Shown one piece after another: positions 19,329-31,235 of a stretch of DNA of 64,000 bases. The notes beneath the pieces are model-generated. The model worked only from the letters and a program-made list of their open reading frames with translations, searched no databases and was not told the origin of the DNA. Both the position numbers and the translations under genes were made by a program. Source of the stretch: Pseudopyrenochaeta lycopersici (Eukaryota; Ascomycota; Dothideomycetes; Pleosporales; Pseudopyrenochaetaceae); assembly GCA_003313425.1 (NCBI GenBank), contig NHZP01000085.1, positions 49,549 to 113,548 on the forward strand. The letters run 5' to 3'. How positions within the stretch are numbered: position 1 is the stretch's first letter; each line of letters starts with the position of its first letter.

Positions 19329-22300
19329 ATGCGCCTCTTGCAATGCAGCGCCGATGGCGAGATCAGCCTTACCGGCGACTTGGCTGTCGAGGACACACTC
19401 CCTCCCTACGCGATACTTTCTCACACCTGGGGAGCAGATACAGAGGAGGTTACCTTTGAGGACATGGCAAGTGGGACGGGCAAGGACAAGCTCGGCTACA
19501 AGAAGATCCAGTTCTGTGGAAAGCAGGCAACGCAAGACGGCCTGCACTATTTCTGGATCGATACTTGCTGCATCAGGAAGACGAACAAGGCTGAACTGTC
19601 GCTGGCTATCAAGTCCATGTTCCGCTGGTACCGCAACGCAAGTCGCTGCTATGTCTTCCTATCCGATGTCTCAGCAGCTAAGAGAAAAACGGGTAGTGAG
19701 CACTTTCAGTTCACTTGGGAGACAGCTTTTCGGGCAAGCAGATGGTTCACTCGGGGCTGGACGCTCCAAGAACTTCTTGTCCCGAGATCGGTGGAATTCT
19801 TCTCTCGAGAACAGAGGAGGCTTGGCGACAAGAGCTCACTCCAACAACAGATCCACGAAATCACAGGCATTCCGCAATCGGTCCTTCGTGGAGCACCACT
19901 GTCTCAGTTCAGCGTCAACGAGCGATTGTCGTGGATTGAACACCGGCAGACCAAACTTGAGGAAGATAGAGTGTACTGTCTTACTGGCATTTTCAGTGTC
20001 AACATGTCCCCGTTCTATAGCGAAGGGGCGGGTGGAGCGTTCAAGCGGCTCATGGACGAGGTCGACAAGCTGAGCAAGTGTCTCCAGGACTTGCACCTTA
20101 CCGACCCTCATGATGACAAGAAGCGCATCGAGGACATAAAGGGAGGCCTGCTAGAGGGCTCGTACCGCTGGGTGCTGAATAACCCAAACTTCCAGCGATG
20201 GCAAGATGACCCACAGGCACGACTGCTGTGGATTAAAGGTGACCCTGGCAAGGGCAAGACGATGCTTCTTTGCGGCATCATCAACGAACTGAAGAAAACA
20301 CCGCGCAGCCCTCTCTCCTTCTTCTTCTGTCAGGGTACCGACTCGCGCATCAACAGTGCCACTGCCGTGCTGCGCGGCCTGATCTACTTGCTGGTCAGCC
20401 AGCAGCCGTCGTTGGTCTCACATCTGCGGAAGAAGTATGATCAGGCAGGCCAGTCTAGTTTCGAAGACGCTAATGCTTTGGTCGCGCTCTCACACATGTT
20501 TGTAAACTTGACACAAGATCCAGATCTAAAGACAAGCTACCTGGTCGTTGACGCTCTCGATGAATGCGTAGGCGACCTGCCGAAGCTCCTAGACTTGATT
20601 ATCTATACATCAGCGTCGTCAAGCCGCGTCAAGTGGCTGGTATCAAGTCGAAACGAGATGCAGATTGAACACAAGCTGAGGAATGTCAATGCTGAGGCGA
20701 GGCTGAGTCTGGAGCTGAATCAAAATGCGGAGCAGGTGTCCCAGGCTGTTGAAGCGTACATTGACCACAAGTTATCCATCCTCGAGTCGATCGAAGACGA
20801 CAGCCTCAGGGCTCAAATGCGAGATGTCCTGAGGCAGAAGGCGAACGGCACATTTCTCTGGGTTGCCCTTGTAGTGCAAGAGCTCGAGAAGCCCGAGAGC
20901 TGGGATCCTTTGCAGGTAGTACAAGAAGCGCCAGCGGGCTTGCATCAACTGTACGATCGCATGGTTGATCGTATCCAGCAGCTGACAGAGAGGAACTCGG
21001 AGATCTGCCGGCTCCTGCTTTCTACGGCAACTATCGCATACCGGCCACTTTACCTAGCTGAGATGGGCAGATTGTGTGGACTGACTGGACAGGTTGGGGC
21101 ACTAACGGGTGATATAAGAAAGATTGTGGCCATGTGCGGCTCGTTCCTCACCATCCGAGATGACCAGGTCTACCTCATCCACCAATCGGCTAAGGACTAC
21201 TTGAGAGACGAGGTGCGAGCTACAGTCTTCCCATCCCAGAGCAAGACTCACTACGGCATGTTCTCTCGATCGCTTGCACTTGTGTCTGCTACATTGAAAC
21301 GGGACATGTATGGTTTGATCACTCTGGGGTTTCCGATTGACAAAGTTGAAGTGCCAGTCCATGATCCGCTAGCAGCAACGCGATACTCGTGTATCCACTG
21401 GGTAGATCATCTCTACGACTCCTTTCTCAGCAGCAGCTCGAGATGTATTGAGAGTCTCAAGGATGGCGGCGCTGTCCATGCATTTCTGAACGCGCAGTAT
21501 CTCCACTGGCTGGAAGCTCTTAGTCTTTGCAGGAACATGTCAGCAGGAGTGATATCAATGAAAAAGATGGAAGCTCTTGTTAAGGTAAATCGTGATAGGT
21601 AATGCTCATACGTGACGTACGTGCTGACACGCCTAAGGGAAGAGCAGATGCAACTGCGTTGATGCGCTTAGTTCAAGATGCACGACGATTTATTATGTAT
21701 CACAAAGTGGCTATTGAGAGAAGCCCTCTTCAGGCGTATGCATCTGCGCTGTTGTTCAGCCCAGCAAAAAGCTTAGTGAGAGTGCTGTATCAGCACGAAG
21801 AGCCGGAAGGGATTGCTATCAAACCGGTTATGGCAGAGAGTTGGAGCGCGTGTCTGCAGACGCTCGAGGGCCACAGCGGCACTGTCAATTCAGTAGCCTT
21901 CTGCGCCAACTCGACCCAGCTGGCGTCGGCATCGTGGGACTGCACGGTTAAAGTCTGGGATGCGAGCAGCGGGGCATGCCTGCAGACGCTCAAGGGTCAT
22001 TGCGGCACTGTCAACTCAGTAGCATTCTCGTCCGATTCGACCCGGCTGGCGTCTGCGTCGAGCGACAAGACCGTCAAGGTGTGGGATGCGAGCAGCGGAG
22101 CGTGCCTGCAGACGTTCAAGGACTATAGCGGCGCTGTCTGGTCAGTAGCCTTCTCGCCCGACTCGACCCGACTGGCGTCTGCGGCATGTGACTACACGTT
22201 TAAGGTGTGGGATGCGAGCAGCGGAGCGTGCCTGCAAACGCTCAAGGACCATAGCGGCGCAGTTAATTCGGTAGCATTCTCACCCGACTCGACCCGGCTG

Positions 22301-23068
22301 GCGTCGGCGTCGAAGGACCGCACCGCCAAGGTGTGGGATGCGAGCAGCGGGGGGTGCCTGCAGACGCTCGAAGGCCATAGCGGCACTGTCAACTCAGTAG
22401 CCTTCTCGCCCGATTCGACCCGGCTGGCGTCTGCGTCGAGCGACAAGACCGTCAAGGTGTGGGATGCGAGCAGTGGCGCGTGCCTGCAGACGCTCGAGGG
22501 CCATAGCAATTCGATCAACTCAATAGCCTTCTCGCCCGACTTGACCCAGCTGGCGTCTGCGTCGAGCGACAAGACCGTCAAGGTGTGGGATGCGAGCAGC
22601 GGCGCGTGCCTGCAGACGCTCAAGGGCCATAGAGGCATTGTCAACTCAGTAGCATTCTCGCCCGACTTGACTCGGCTGGCGTCTGCGTCGTGGGACTGCA
22701 CTGTCAATGTGTGGGATGCGAGCAGCGGCGCGTGCCTACAGACGCTAGGGGTTCGCCAGCCACTCTTTAAGTTATCATTCGATTCTACTGGCTCCCGTCT
22801 CTACACCGAGATTGGTTATATCCCTATCCCTATCACCACATCAGTAGTCTCTAGTACGGTAGATATCGCAGAACCTGAGCGTCCCCAGTTTCTAGACGCA
22901 GGCGTCAGCTCAGACTGCATGTGGATCACATATGGCGGCCAAAATATGCTGTGGATACCATCAGAGTACCGGGCGGCATGCTCATCTGTATGCGGGAACA
23001 CGGTTGGAATAGGTACTGGGTCAGGAAGAGTATGGATATGCAGTGTTAATCTTGAACACAATAACTAG
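19329..23068 (+). CDS. HET-NACHT-WD40 (HNWD) STAND protein, fungal NLR-like
   Basis: Exon 1 is 19329-21584 and exon 2 is 21638-23068, about 1228 residues. The 53-bp intron has donor GTAAAT, branch GCTGAC and acceptor CCTAAG, and keeps phase 0; without it the gene looks like two overlapping frames. HET domain, ~26-235: PPYAILSHTWG, FWIDTCCI and GWTLQELLVPRSVEFF. NACHT NTPase, ~290-480: Walker A GDPGKGKT and Walker B YLVVDALDE. After a linker come seven WD40 repeats of exactly 42 residues, near-identical to each other, then a degenerate repeat. Proteins of this architecture (het-d, het-e, het-r of Podospora) control vegetative incompatibility: WD repeats sense a ligand, NACHT oligomerises, and HET triggers cell death. 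The allele's partner cannot be told from sequence. Confidence 0.9.
21851..22732 (+). repeat. Seven in-frame 126-bp tandem repeats encoding WD40 units
   Basis: 7 x 126 = 882 bp exactly, each unit starting with the codons for CLQT and ending with KVWDASSG. Units 2, 5 and 6 are almost identical. Differences cluster at a few codons (the EGHSG/KDYSG position, and SSD/SWD/ACD/SKD before the KVWD strand), the surface positions expected to bind ligand. The exact register and high identity suggest ongoing unequal exchange or gene conversion. Confidence 0.92.
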
Positions 23069-24289
23069 TTAACGTTACTGCTACCTAATATATCGGTCCT
23101 ATAATTGTTCCGATGGTTGGCTGCCTTCCTGGCGCCACGCGCCAATACTGTAAGGCTAAAATCAAATCATTGCATAGTGGCTGTGTGACGGTGTAAAAGT
23201 AGCGGTATTTGAAAGCAAACAATTGACACATAAGATACTTCGGCTTGCCACCGCTAGTGGAACAGTGGCCGACCCGCTCCAGCCACACCCTTGCCGTGAA
23301 CGTCTAGAATGGGTGGCGTTGGGAAGAGATAACGATCGTTTCCGGTGACAGAGAACGGCATGCAGCCCTAGATAGTGTAGTGCCTTGCCAAGCATTGCTA
23401 CCATCACAGCTCTGCTATCCTTATCCATCGCGACATGAACAATCTAAACCGCTTGTGTCCCTTACATGTCAAACTAAAGCACATCTCTACAACCCTAAAG
23501 ATTGCAGTGCTCACGTAGGGAGCTGTTTGTTGTTTGACCATACGATAGCTGTATCACCAAAACATATTAAGCCCTTCTACCTTCGTATGCGCTTACAACG
23601 ACGGCGTTCCACCAGCGACGCTCAACCCACTTGCCGAAGCGTAGGCGCCAATTTCCAGGGCCACAGCACTCCGTCTCATCTTGTACCCCTTTTGTGTCAT
23701 CGTATTCCCCCTCAACGAGCTGAGATTAGATCTCGGCTGCTGCTTGGTCTAGGAATCGGCTCGAGTGGGCTTGAGACATGGGTACATGGTGAGCCTAATT
23801 AGGTCTTTCGTTCGGTCAGCGGAGGGAACAACAGTGGGTTTCGGGGCTTGAGGGCGAGGAAGCTATCGAGGTCAGCGAGGTATATTCCTGGTTTGATTTG
23901 GTCATTATGTTCAACCTTCAGCTTCTTGTTGGCACAAATGTAAGAGTAGCCGCGGTAGGACATGAACCATTCAGAGACTTATTTTCAGGGTCGAGGCAAC
24001 CCTTACATGAGTCGGGCAAAAGTCAAACAAGCGGCATTACTCCTAATTGGCACAACGATATCCCGCTGTCCTGGTTCCGTGGAGCACACAGGTGGAGACC
24101 CTGCTTCACTCAGCGCGGGGAACATCGGCTGGCGTAGAAGCTTAACTTTACGCATTAACTCGTTGTGATATCAGCACGCCCATGCAAAAAGCACATTCTA
24201 TTTAAAAACAATGAATCAGCATCCATCAATAGAGTACCGACCTCAAGATTATCGTCCCCATTCTTAGTGCGCAGCTGTCGCTGTAAATC
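23069..24289. other. Intergenic, no gene recognised
   Basis: 1.2 kb between the HNWD gene and the first rhodopsin-domain gene. Several open frames of 60-140 codons overlap on both strands, but none has a motif, signal peptide or splice-consistent extension. The final ~150 bases are the probable promoter and leader of the 24290 gene. Confidence 0.45.
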
Positions 24290-25627
24290 ATGGATACCAA
24301 CCATCAAGCACATGAAAGCCAAAGCACCCGGTTAACTATCGCCCTGGTGATAACCATAGTGATCACATTCATCACTTTTGTTCTTCGTTTATATACTCGT
24401 GTTTGTCTACTTCGCAGCACTGGCGCAGAAGATTACTGCATTGGAATTGCGATGGTATGTCTCGTTATCCTTGTAGCGCTACGTTTGCACCTAGCATTAA
24501 TCCTCTAATGTCAGATATTTGCAATCGCAAACACTAGCATTTCGGTTGCGCGTACGTCCTCCTTGCCGCTTTGAAATTACTTAGTACCTAATACACTATT
24601 AAGAGGCCAAACTTGCACTGGGGAAACATATCTGGGCAATTGAACCCGAGGATCTTATGACAAATGCTAAAGTTAGTGCTCCTATATTATATGAATCCGG
24701 GTACTTCTCTAATGCTAGCAGCTGTTGTACGCCGTTATTCAAGTCTACGCCCTTGGTGTAATGCTTACCAAGCTATCTTTTCTTTTGCAATATTCCCGAA
24801 TCTTTCGGAACGGCCGCATTCGAATCTGGTGGGGATTCGTTGGTGCTATTGTCATTATCCAAGCCGTCCTAGGGTGTGTTGCTACAATATTCTCTTGCAG
24901 TCCTATCGAGTTCTTTTGGGACTGGTCTATTCCAGGAGGCAAGTGCCTACCTCAAAAGCCGGTGTATTTTGCTACTGCGTCTCTTAATCTGGTAACCGAT
25001 TTAGCTATTTTTGCAAGCCCAATACCGCTAGTCGCGAGACTGCATTTACCGAGGAAGCAAAAGTGGAGCGTAGCGGCAGTATTTTTACTAGGTTCTTGGT
25101 AAGTGAATCTTCTAACTTTCCTTCAAGCTCTTTTACACAGCTAATTAATGCTTATTCAATGCTAACTTAACAGCACATGCATTATCGCCGTCGTCAAAAT
25201 AACCACGTTCTCCAATGGCCTTCACACAAAGGACCCAACTTGGGATTTTGTCAACATTAACCTGTGGTCCACTATCGAATTGGATGCAGGCATCATTTGC
25301 GCATGCCTCACCTCCTTCAAACCTCTAATTGTGCGTTACTTTCCGCGAGCTCTCTTTAGCAGCGTGTCTGGATCGTTCATTCTCAGTGTTGTCAAGACTC
25401 AGCATTCCACGACTACACATACGAATAAGAAGTGGGGAAAAGGTCTGTCGCAGATGGACGCGGTTTCGACCATGCCGGTCGACAATTCGGACGAAATCCC
25501 CTTAGCTAATTCAAAGGGATCATGGAGCGCAAGAGGAGCTGGCGAAGTCTCGGGCGCTCCTGTGTCAGCCTCCACCTCTTACTGTGAGGAGTGTCAGGGC
25601 AGCAGTGATCGGAATGGTCTGGTCTGA
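24290..25627 (+). CDS. Rhodopsin_dom (Pth11-like) seven-helix membrane protein
   Basis: Five exons: 24290-24454, 24515-24551, 24604-24671, 24722-25098 and 25174-25627, all in consistent phase, giving 366 residues. Introns have donors GTATGT, GTACGT, GTTAGT and GTAAGT and CTAAT/CTAAC branch points. Hydrophobic helices include residues ~15-36 (LTIALVITIVITFITFVL), a segment before GKHIWAIEPEDL, then YALGVMLTKLSFLLQYSRIF, GFVGAIVIIQAVLGCVATIF, and ATASLNLVTDLAIFASPIPL. The GKHIW...EDL loop, the LTKLSFLLxYxRIF helix and the DxAIFxxPIPL helix are hallmarks of fungal rhodopsin-fold integral membrane proteins, often called Pth11-like GPCRs. There is no CFEM domain. The C-terminal ~90 residues are hydrophilic and cytosolic. 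The ligand and role are unknown. It is convergent with a second family member at 26988-28317. Confidence 0.85.
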
Positions 25628-26387
25628 GGATATCCCGAGACCGTAGTCTAGATTGGTCTTACCATCCTTACTGGTCTAGATGTCGCAGGCTAGGCATTAC
25701 CATAGAAGCCCACAGGTGCAATCTGCGGTAGTAATCTTGCTTTGCTCTTCCTGTAGATAAACTAGGCTAGGCTGCTTAGCAGAACTAGCAAAACAGCTAC
25801 ACAGCTTGTTGTTAACCTATCCTAACAATTACTAGTGTTACAAGAAGCTACGAGCATGTGTTAAGAGCATACAAGGAAGCTTTAATTAAAAGCGGGGTAT
25901 GTTACTAAATGTTTTTACAGAACGTTGCGTAAAGAGAAGTGAGCAGACATTTGCATCACGAGGTTTTTAAGGCGTAGGAACTGAGCAGGCTGGTGAATCT
26001 ATCTACATCTATCCACAGGAGCCTCAGGTAGGTAACGTGTCTCACCCGTCCTTAACCCACCCCTACTAAAAGCTTGTCGTATAAAGCCGCAGTGCTACAA
26101 ACAACTCTGAGGTAACAGGTAAGGTGAAGTTCGCAATCAAGATAACGCGTTGAAGAGACGGTGGGTTAATGAAATTTGGCGTGATTCCTGGAGGCGGAGG
26201 AATCGCTCCGATAATTGAAGGCATTTCGCTGCGAAGAACGTGAAAGATGCGCTTATGGTTTTGAATGATTGGGAATATATTTTGATAGATGCATTCTCCG
26301 GGGATGCGACATTTTCTCTTCTCTTGAAGATAGCTTTTGACACCTGTCGCCATGGGTGCGGTGCTGGGTCGTCGTTCCCCGCAAACT
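25628..26387. other. Intergenic, no gene recognised
   Basis: 760 bp. The part from 25640 to 25900 is rich in CTAG/TAG and may be an old repeat. The rest contains short frames without motifs. Confidence 0.4.
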
Positions 26388-26894
26388 CTAAAACCCAGGG
26401 CCCGCAGGACAGTTATGGCAGCGGTGGCTGACTGCTCGGACAACAGTGGAATGCACAACATCGAACTCACAAGCATTTATCAGATGCCAAAATTTCTCCC
26501 ACCATTGCATGATAAGCATACACGTTTTACGCTGCTGATTCCGTACTTCCAGAGGTATCTGAACTTGCAATGGTATGATAGTCTCGTCGTAACCTGAATA
26601 CTCGGAATCATTGTGGTTTTCAGCTGCATTTGCCCTCGCTGCTGATTCTTCGTCATCTTTTGCTTTGACCCTCTTTCGTTTAATTTCACACCACTCGGCG
26701 TCAGAAGAGTCTCTTGGACGATCTTTGATTGATATTCCATATTCTTCTCGCTCGCTTTCTTCAATCTCGTTCAAACGTTCGAGAAGATTAGGCTCGTCGG
26801 TGTCTAAGTCATATGCACAACATGCTTTCCTTTTTGCCAGAAGGAGCGCCGGCAAGTGTTCAAATGCCCATCTTTGTTGCTCATTTTCGGTCAA
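26388..26894 (-). CDS. Unknown acidic ORF, possibly an exon or gene fragment
   Basis: About 168 codons without an in-frame ATG at the 5' end. The frame is open back to a TAA near 26938 and its first usable codon is TTG. The product is hydrophilic, rich in Glu, Asp, Arg and Lys, with an EESEREEYG stretch and a KRKRVKAKDDEES stretch. I recognise no domain. It could be a terminal exon of a gene whose start lies under or beyond the 3' end of the rhodopsin-domain gene, a decayed gene, or spurious. It is tail-adjacent to the 26988 gene. Confidence 0.3.
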   Translation of the reverse strand: MTENEQQRWAFEHLPALLLAKRKACCAYDLDTDEPNLLERLNEIEESEREEYGISIKDRPRDSSDAEWCEIKRKRVKAKDDEESAARANAAENHNDSEYSGYDETIIPLQVQIPLEVRNQQRKTCMLIMQWWEKFWHLINACEFDVVHSTVVRAVSHRCHNCPAGPGF

Positions 26895-26987
26895 ATTCGC
26901 AGGGATGGGTTCAATATCCCCAGTTCCAATGTAATGTTAATAATAGTACTTTCTAATCTTATAATATTATAGCCTTCTACTGTAGCC

Positions 26988-28317
26988 CTATATTAGTAAG
27001 GTTACAGATGAGGAGTCCTGTGCTATACCCTCTGAAAGGTGAGATCCCGAGCGTGACCGCGTTGATGCTGGCTTTGGATCTGGAGTAGTGATAGCGTGTA
27101 TAGATGTTGTGCTCGGTTTTTTTGACAGCACACTCATTTGCACCGCGGGGGAAATTTGCTGGCTATGCTGGCTGGAACCTACATTGACGCTAATATTCTG
27201 GCTAAAACCCATACCACCTGTTGTGAAGTTCTGCACGAATTTTCTGAGCATGGGTAGGGTTGCCGACATGAGCGAATAGCCGAGTAAGACCTGCTGCCAG
27301 ATTACTGTAGCGGCGACGTTCACGCCGGTTTCATTGCTGGAGAGAAAGCGGATCGATGTGACCAGGTACGCGATGATGCAGGCGACGGCTCTAAAGGTCG
27401 GTTAGCGAGTCTCAGAAATAGGAGGGAGCCACGTAGCTTACGGAAGCCGGAAAGCGAATGCGACGATGACAAGGAGCTTTTCGCTCCATGCCATATTGAT
27501 GCTGGTGAGGAAAAGGGCTGGTAATATCACGATTGCGCACTCAAGCATAATCTCTGATATAAAAATTGCTAGCAGTCGGGCTGCCTGGCTCATTTGTAAG
27601 CGGTCATACATTGTGAAGAGATCGGGAAACTTGAGAAGGAGCGACGGACATGATTAGCACACTGGACGTTCTGCTGGCCTAACACGACGAAGTTGGGTGA
27701 ACAATCGACCGAAATGGCAAGTGCAGAAGCCGCTCCCCATGCGCAAATGATGGCGATAGCGATATTGCTGGCCCACCATTGCCTCTTGAGCTCGTAGGTG
27801 AATAACGCTCGGATCGTAAGTAGGAGGGAGCATTTTGAAAGACATAGAGCGACGACGAGGAGGATCCGACTTGCAAAGAAGAACTACGGATTGAAAAAGA
27901 GTTATTATGCGATCTGACATCAGGGTTAACCGCTAAGAGGGCTGGGTACCTTGACCATGTGAGCTAAGTCTCGAGAGTTAATCATGGACGTAGCTTTCCC
28001 GAGACCGTTATGGTATGCAATAAAAATGGAGATCCACTGGCCGAGGCCGACGATCTGATTTGGATGGATAAGCAAATCTGGCTTGAAGCTAGTGGGTAAT
28101 ACATGAGGCTGACTTTTGCGCATACAATGACTAGATCATCGAGGCCCCATCTGTGCCATTTTACAATGGTGATGCGCACAATGAGGACTAGAAAAGCGAA
28201 GACTAAGGTGATAACAGCTGCGATGAATATCGGGGCACCGTAGTCAGTTTCTGAAACTACAGCAAAGCGATTTCCGGTCGGTGCTGCTGGGGACGGCAGA
28301 GGCATGGGAAGCTGCAA
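26988..28317 (-). CDS. Second Rhodopsin_dom (Pth11-like) membrane protein
   Basis: Five exons on the minus strand: 28317-28114, 28054-27950, 27883-27650, 27584-27442 and 27390-26988, giving 362 residues with all phases matching. Introns 1, 2 and 4 have good donors (GTCAGC, GTACCC, GTAAGC); intron 3 (GTCCGT ... GCCAG) is weaker. Helices: IFIAAVITLVFAFLVLIVRI, the GLGQWISIFIAYHNGLGK loop region (conserved glycine-rich loop), FFFASRILLVVALCLSKCSLLLTIR, ASNIAIAIICAWGAASALAISV, ISEIMLECAIVILPALFLT, and ATVIWQQVLLGYSLMSATLP. The C-terminal tail is Ser/Thr-rich. Same fold as the 24290 gene but clearly divergent, so not a recent duplicate. It shares a 608-bp divergent promoter region with the permease at 28926. 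Confidence 0.83.
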
Positions 28318-28925
28318 AGTTGTAGATATGGGGATTTGGAGGTTGAAGATGATAACGAGTTCCGACTCCGAAACGGCGGAACCACAGGCATATCTAAACT
28401 CGCAGATGTATTCTGACCAATGTGTCGAGGTGCTGCATTGCGTGAAGGGTGGTGTTCATTCAGAGACACGAAGATATGTGACGACGCGGCAAAGCAAGCA
28501 TGGCCAAGCTGGACCCTCCCTGTGATCTGTCGCCATGTCTCGGAGGCGGGATTTCACCGCAGCGATGGTACTGGACAGACAGCCGGTGGTGAACCTGACT
28601 TTTCACTGCTGCGAGCTTGGCGCATTTCTTTTTGAGATGTGCCCCGGCCTTTGCTCAGACGGTCCCTCCACACGAGCCGTGCCGGCTTCCATCCGCGCAC
28701 GGGCGCTTTCCCCACGGGTGATATCCGGTCCAGTCAAAATGTGCTTGTGAGCCAACCCCTGCTGCATGATGCATGTGCAATAATTGTCCTTCCCGCACTT
28801 CAACATTAACATGACTTTTCTCCGCACCCTCTTAATGGATACCAGTCGCTCGGGTTTTGTTCTCGTTTAGCCCCAAGGGAAAAACCAAAATCTTCCATTT
28901 TGTCTCATCCGTCTGGAGGAGAGCA
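28318..28925. promoter_or_regulatory. Divergent intergenic region: membrane protein / permease
   Basis: 608 bp between the start codons of two genes transcribed away from each other, so it must hold both promoters. Short open frames here have no coding character. No specific binding site can be assigned with confidence. Confidence 0.45.
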
Positions 28926-30785
28926 ATGTCCAATCAACCTCTGAGCGAAGCCAAATCATCTTTGGCCGACCACACCTATGGCGAGAATGAGATCTCCGAC
29001 AGCGATCTAGCGGTCTCTGCAAAAGGCGGCACAGCGCAAGATGGTAGCGACATGCATCGCATGGGAAAGCTGCAGCAACTGAGGGTATGCGTCTCTCACT
29101 CCCTGAAACTATTCAGCCCGACTAATCTGTTTCGCTAGCGCAATTTCCGTCTTCATTCCATTTTTGGTTATGCTGTTGTTATGGGATGCACTTGGGAATA
29201 TGCACTCGTGTAAGACACTTCACCTCATTCTGCTACTAGTCGAGTGACTGATCTACTCCATTAGCATCATTTCCCTCTCCTTAATGAATGGAGGAACCGC
29301 TGGTGGTATATGGATGTTCCTTATTACCTGTGTTGGCATGTTCTTCGTGGTTCTCTCCTTAGCTGAGATGGCCTCAATGTGAGACTTTACCGGTGCGAGT
29401 AGAGGTTAGCACGAAAACTGATCGAACCAGGGCGCCCACGGCAGGAGGCCAATACCACTGGGTTTCTGAATTTGCGCCGCCGAACCAGCAGAAATTTTTA
29501 AGCTATATCACGGGTCCGTAAGCTCTCGCACATAACGATACTAAAGAAAGTGACGACTGATTTGTTGTAGGATGGTTTTCAGTCATCGGTTGGCAGGCAG
29601 CCATGGCAAGTACGGCTTATGCTGTCGCCCTTCAACTTCAGGGATTAGTGGCGTTGAATGTGCCTGACTACACCATTACAGGCTGGCAGAGTACGCTTCT
29701 CTGTATCGCCACAGCACTGTTTGCAATCCTTTGGAATACTATTCTCGTCCGAACACTTCCACTGATGGAAGGCATCGTCATGATCCTACATGTTTTCGGA
29801 TTCATAAGCTTCGTTGTTGTGCTGTGGGTCCTGGGCCCTCGATCAGAGCCACAAGCGGTGTTCACCGAGTTTCAAGACAACGGGGGCTGGGGAAGCATTG
29901 GGTTATCATGTCTTGTGGGGATGACCGGACCCGTTATCACCTTGATTGGAGCCGACGCGGCATGCCATTTGTCTGAGGAGCTCAAGGATGCATCATGGGC
30001 GCTTCCAAGGTCCATGATAGCTACAGCTGTTCTCAACTACAGTCTCGGATTTGTTATGACCATAACCATCATGTCTACGCTTGGAGATGTCGATGAGATC
30101 CTCGTCACCCCAACCGGGCAGCCTTATATCCAAGTCCTTCTCAATGCCACTCAATCCCGGAAAGGAACATCCATCATGGCTGCCGTTGTTGCTACCTTGC
30201 TTCTCTTTGCCGCCGTCAACCTCGCTACTACGGTATCGCGTCAGCTCTTCGCATTTGCGCGAGACCAAGGCCTTCCTGGCTCACGGTGGCTTTCATATGT
30301 AAGATACATATCTGTCAAATTCCGGACTACGACAAGACTGATATTTTTAGATTCCGGCTGGTTGGGACATTCCACTCAATGCTGTTACTACCACGCTGAT
30401 CATTACCGCGTTGCTCAGTCTCATCATCATCGGCTCATCTATTGCCTTCAACGTCATCATATCAATCGGGCAGGTTGGAACTGTGGGCTCGTATATTCTT
30501 GCAATATCCTGCATCTTCCGAAAACGCCTTGTAGGAGAACCGCTCTTGCCATCTCAATTCAATCTAGGAAGAGCTGGTTTGGCTATCAACGCTATTGCAT
30601 TGTGTTTTCTAGTCCTAGCATTTGTCTTTCCTTTCTTCCCGCTGAACAAGAACCCCACTCCCGCCCAGATGAATTGGAATGTTCTTGTTACGGGGTTCAC
30701 AATGGCGGTGGCTCTCATTTACTACGCCATCAGAGGGCGAAAGACTTATAACGGACCTGTTACATACGTTCGGCGCAGCGAGTAG
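28926..30785 (+). CDS. APC-family amino acid / GABA-type permease
   Basis: Six exons: 28926-29084, 29139-29209, 29265-29378, 29431-29513, 29571-30298 and 30351-30785, in consistent phase, giving 529 residues, the usual length for fungal GABA/choline/amino-acid permeases. After a hydrophilic N-terminus of ~50 residues comes the first-helix region (VSLSLMNGGTAGGIWMFLI), APTAGGQYHWVSEF (the conserved substrate-binding loop), GWFSVIGWQAA, and about eleven further hydrophobic helices including VALNVP, IGADAACHLSEELKDA and RQLFAFARDQGLPGS. IGADAxxHxxEE and FAxARDxGLPxS are signature blocks of the family. It should import an amino acid or related amine across the plasma membrane by H+ symport. The substrate is not predictable. 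No lesion seen. Confidence 0.9.
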
Positions 30786-31024
30786 AAAAACATCAAGCTT
30801 TTGGCCCTACAGGCTATATTTGACCTCGTTACGACTAGTTAATGTGTTTATGGATAACGTATTCCATCATCGAGTCCGCCAACCATCGAGTGAGCCAAAA
30901 TCTCTTGGCACCCAACATGACTACTACTACGCGCAATGTCTCAACCAACTCAGTTAAATCAATCCTAAAATGAAGGCAGGATAGAGCTTCCTCTCTAGGC
31001 TATAAAGCAAGGCTAATTTAAAAG

Positions 31025-31235
31025 CCTCTGGAGCCCAAAACACGTCCTCGCTGACGTCGAGGCCATTTCGTTGACACTGGACCCGAAGTGTTCTAGCGAC
31101 ACCCTTCCGAAAGACTGCCTGCACTTCCGCACTTCCGAGCTCGACGGCAGTGGGATGGCGATCTGATCACCGACGAGGGATATAGTTTGCCCTTGGCAAG
31201 AATTGGCTTTGAAATAAGTGTGAGAGGTAAGGGCC
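31025..31235. repeat. Degenerate dispersed repeat, copy 1
   Basis: Shares GAGCCCAAAACA, CTTCCGAAAGACT and CTCGACGGCAGTGGGA, in order and with similar spacing, with 40365-40580 on the same strand. Overall similarity is roughly two-thirds by eye. No coding function recognised. Confidence 0.55.

Noticed and set aside
22192..22707. 171-codon minus-strand frame and similar ones opposite the WD40 repeats
   Set aside because: Mirror image of the 126-bp coding repeat; a by-product of repeat periodicity.
21851..22732. CRISPR-like tandem array
   Set aside because: Units are 126-bp coding WD40 repeats without spacers, in a eukaryote.
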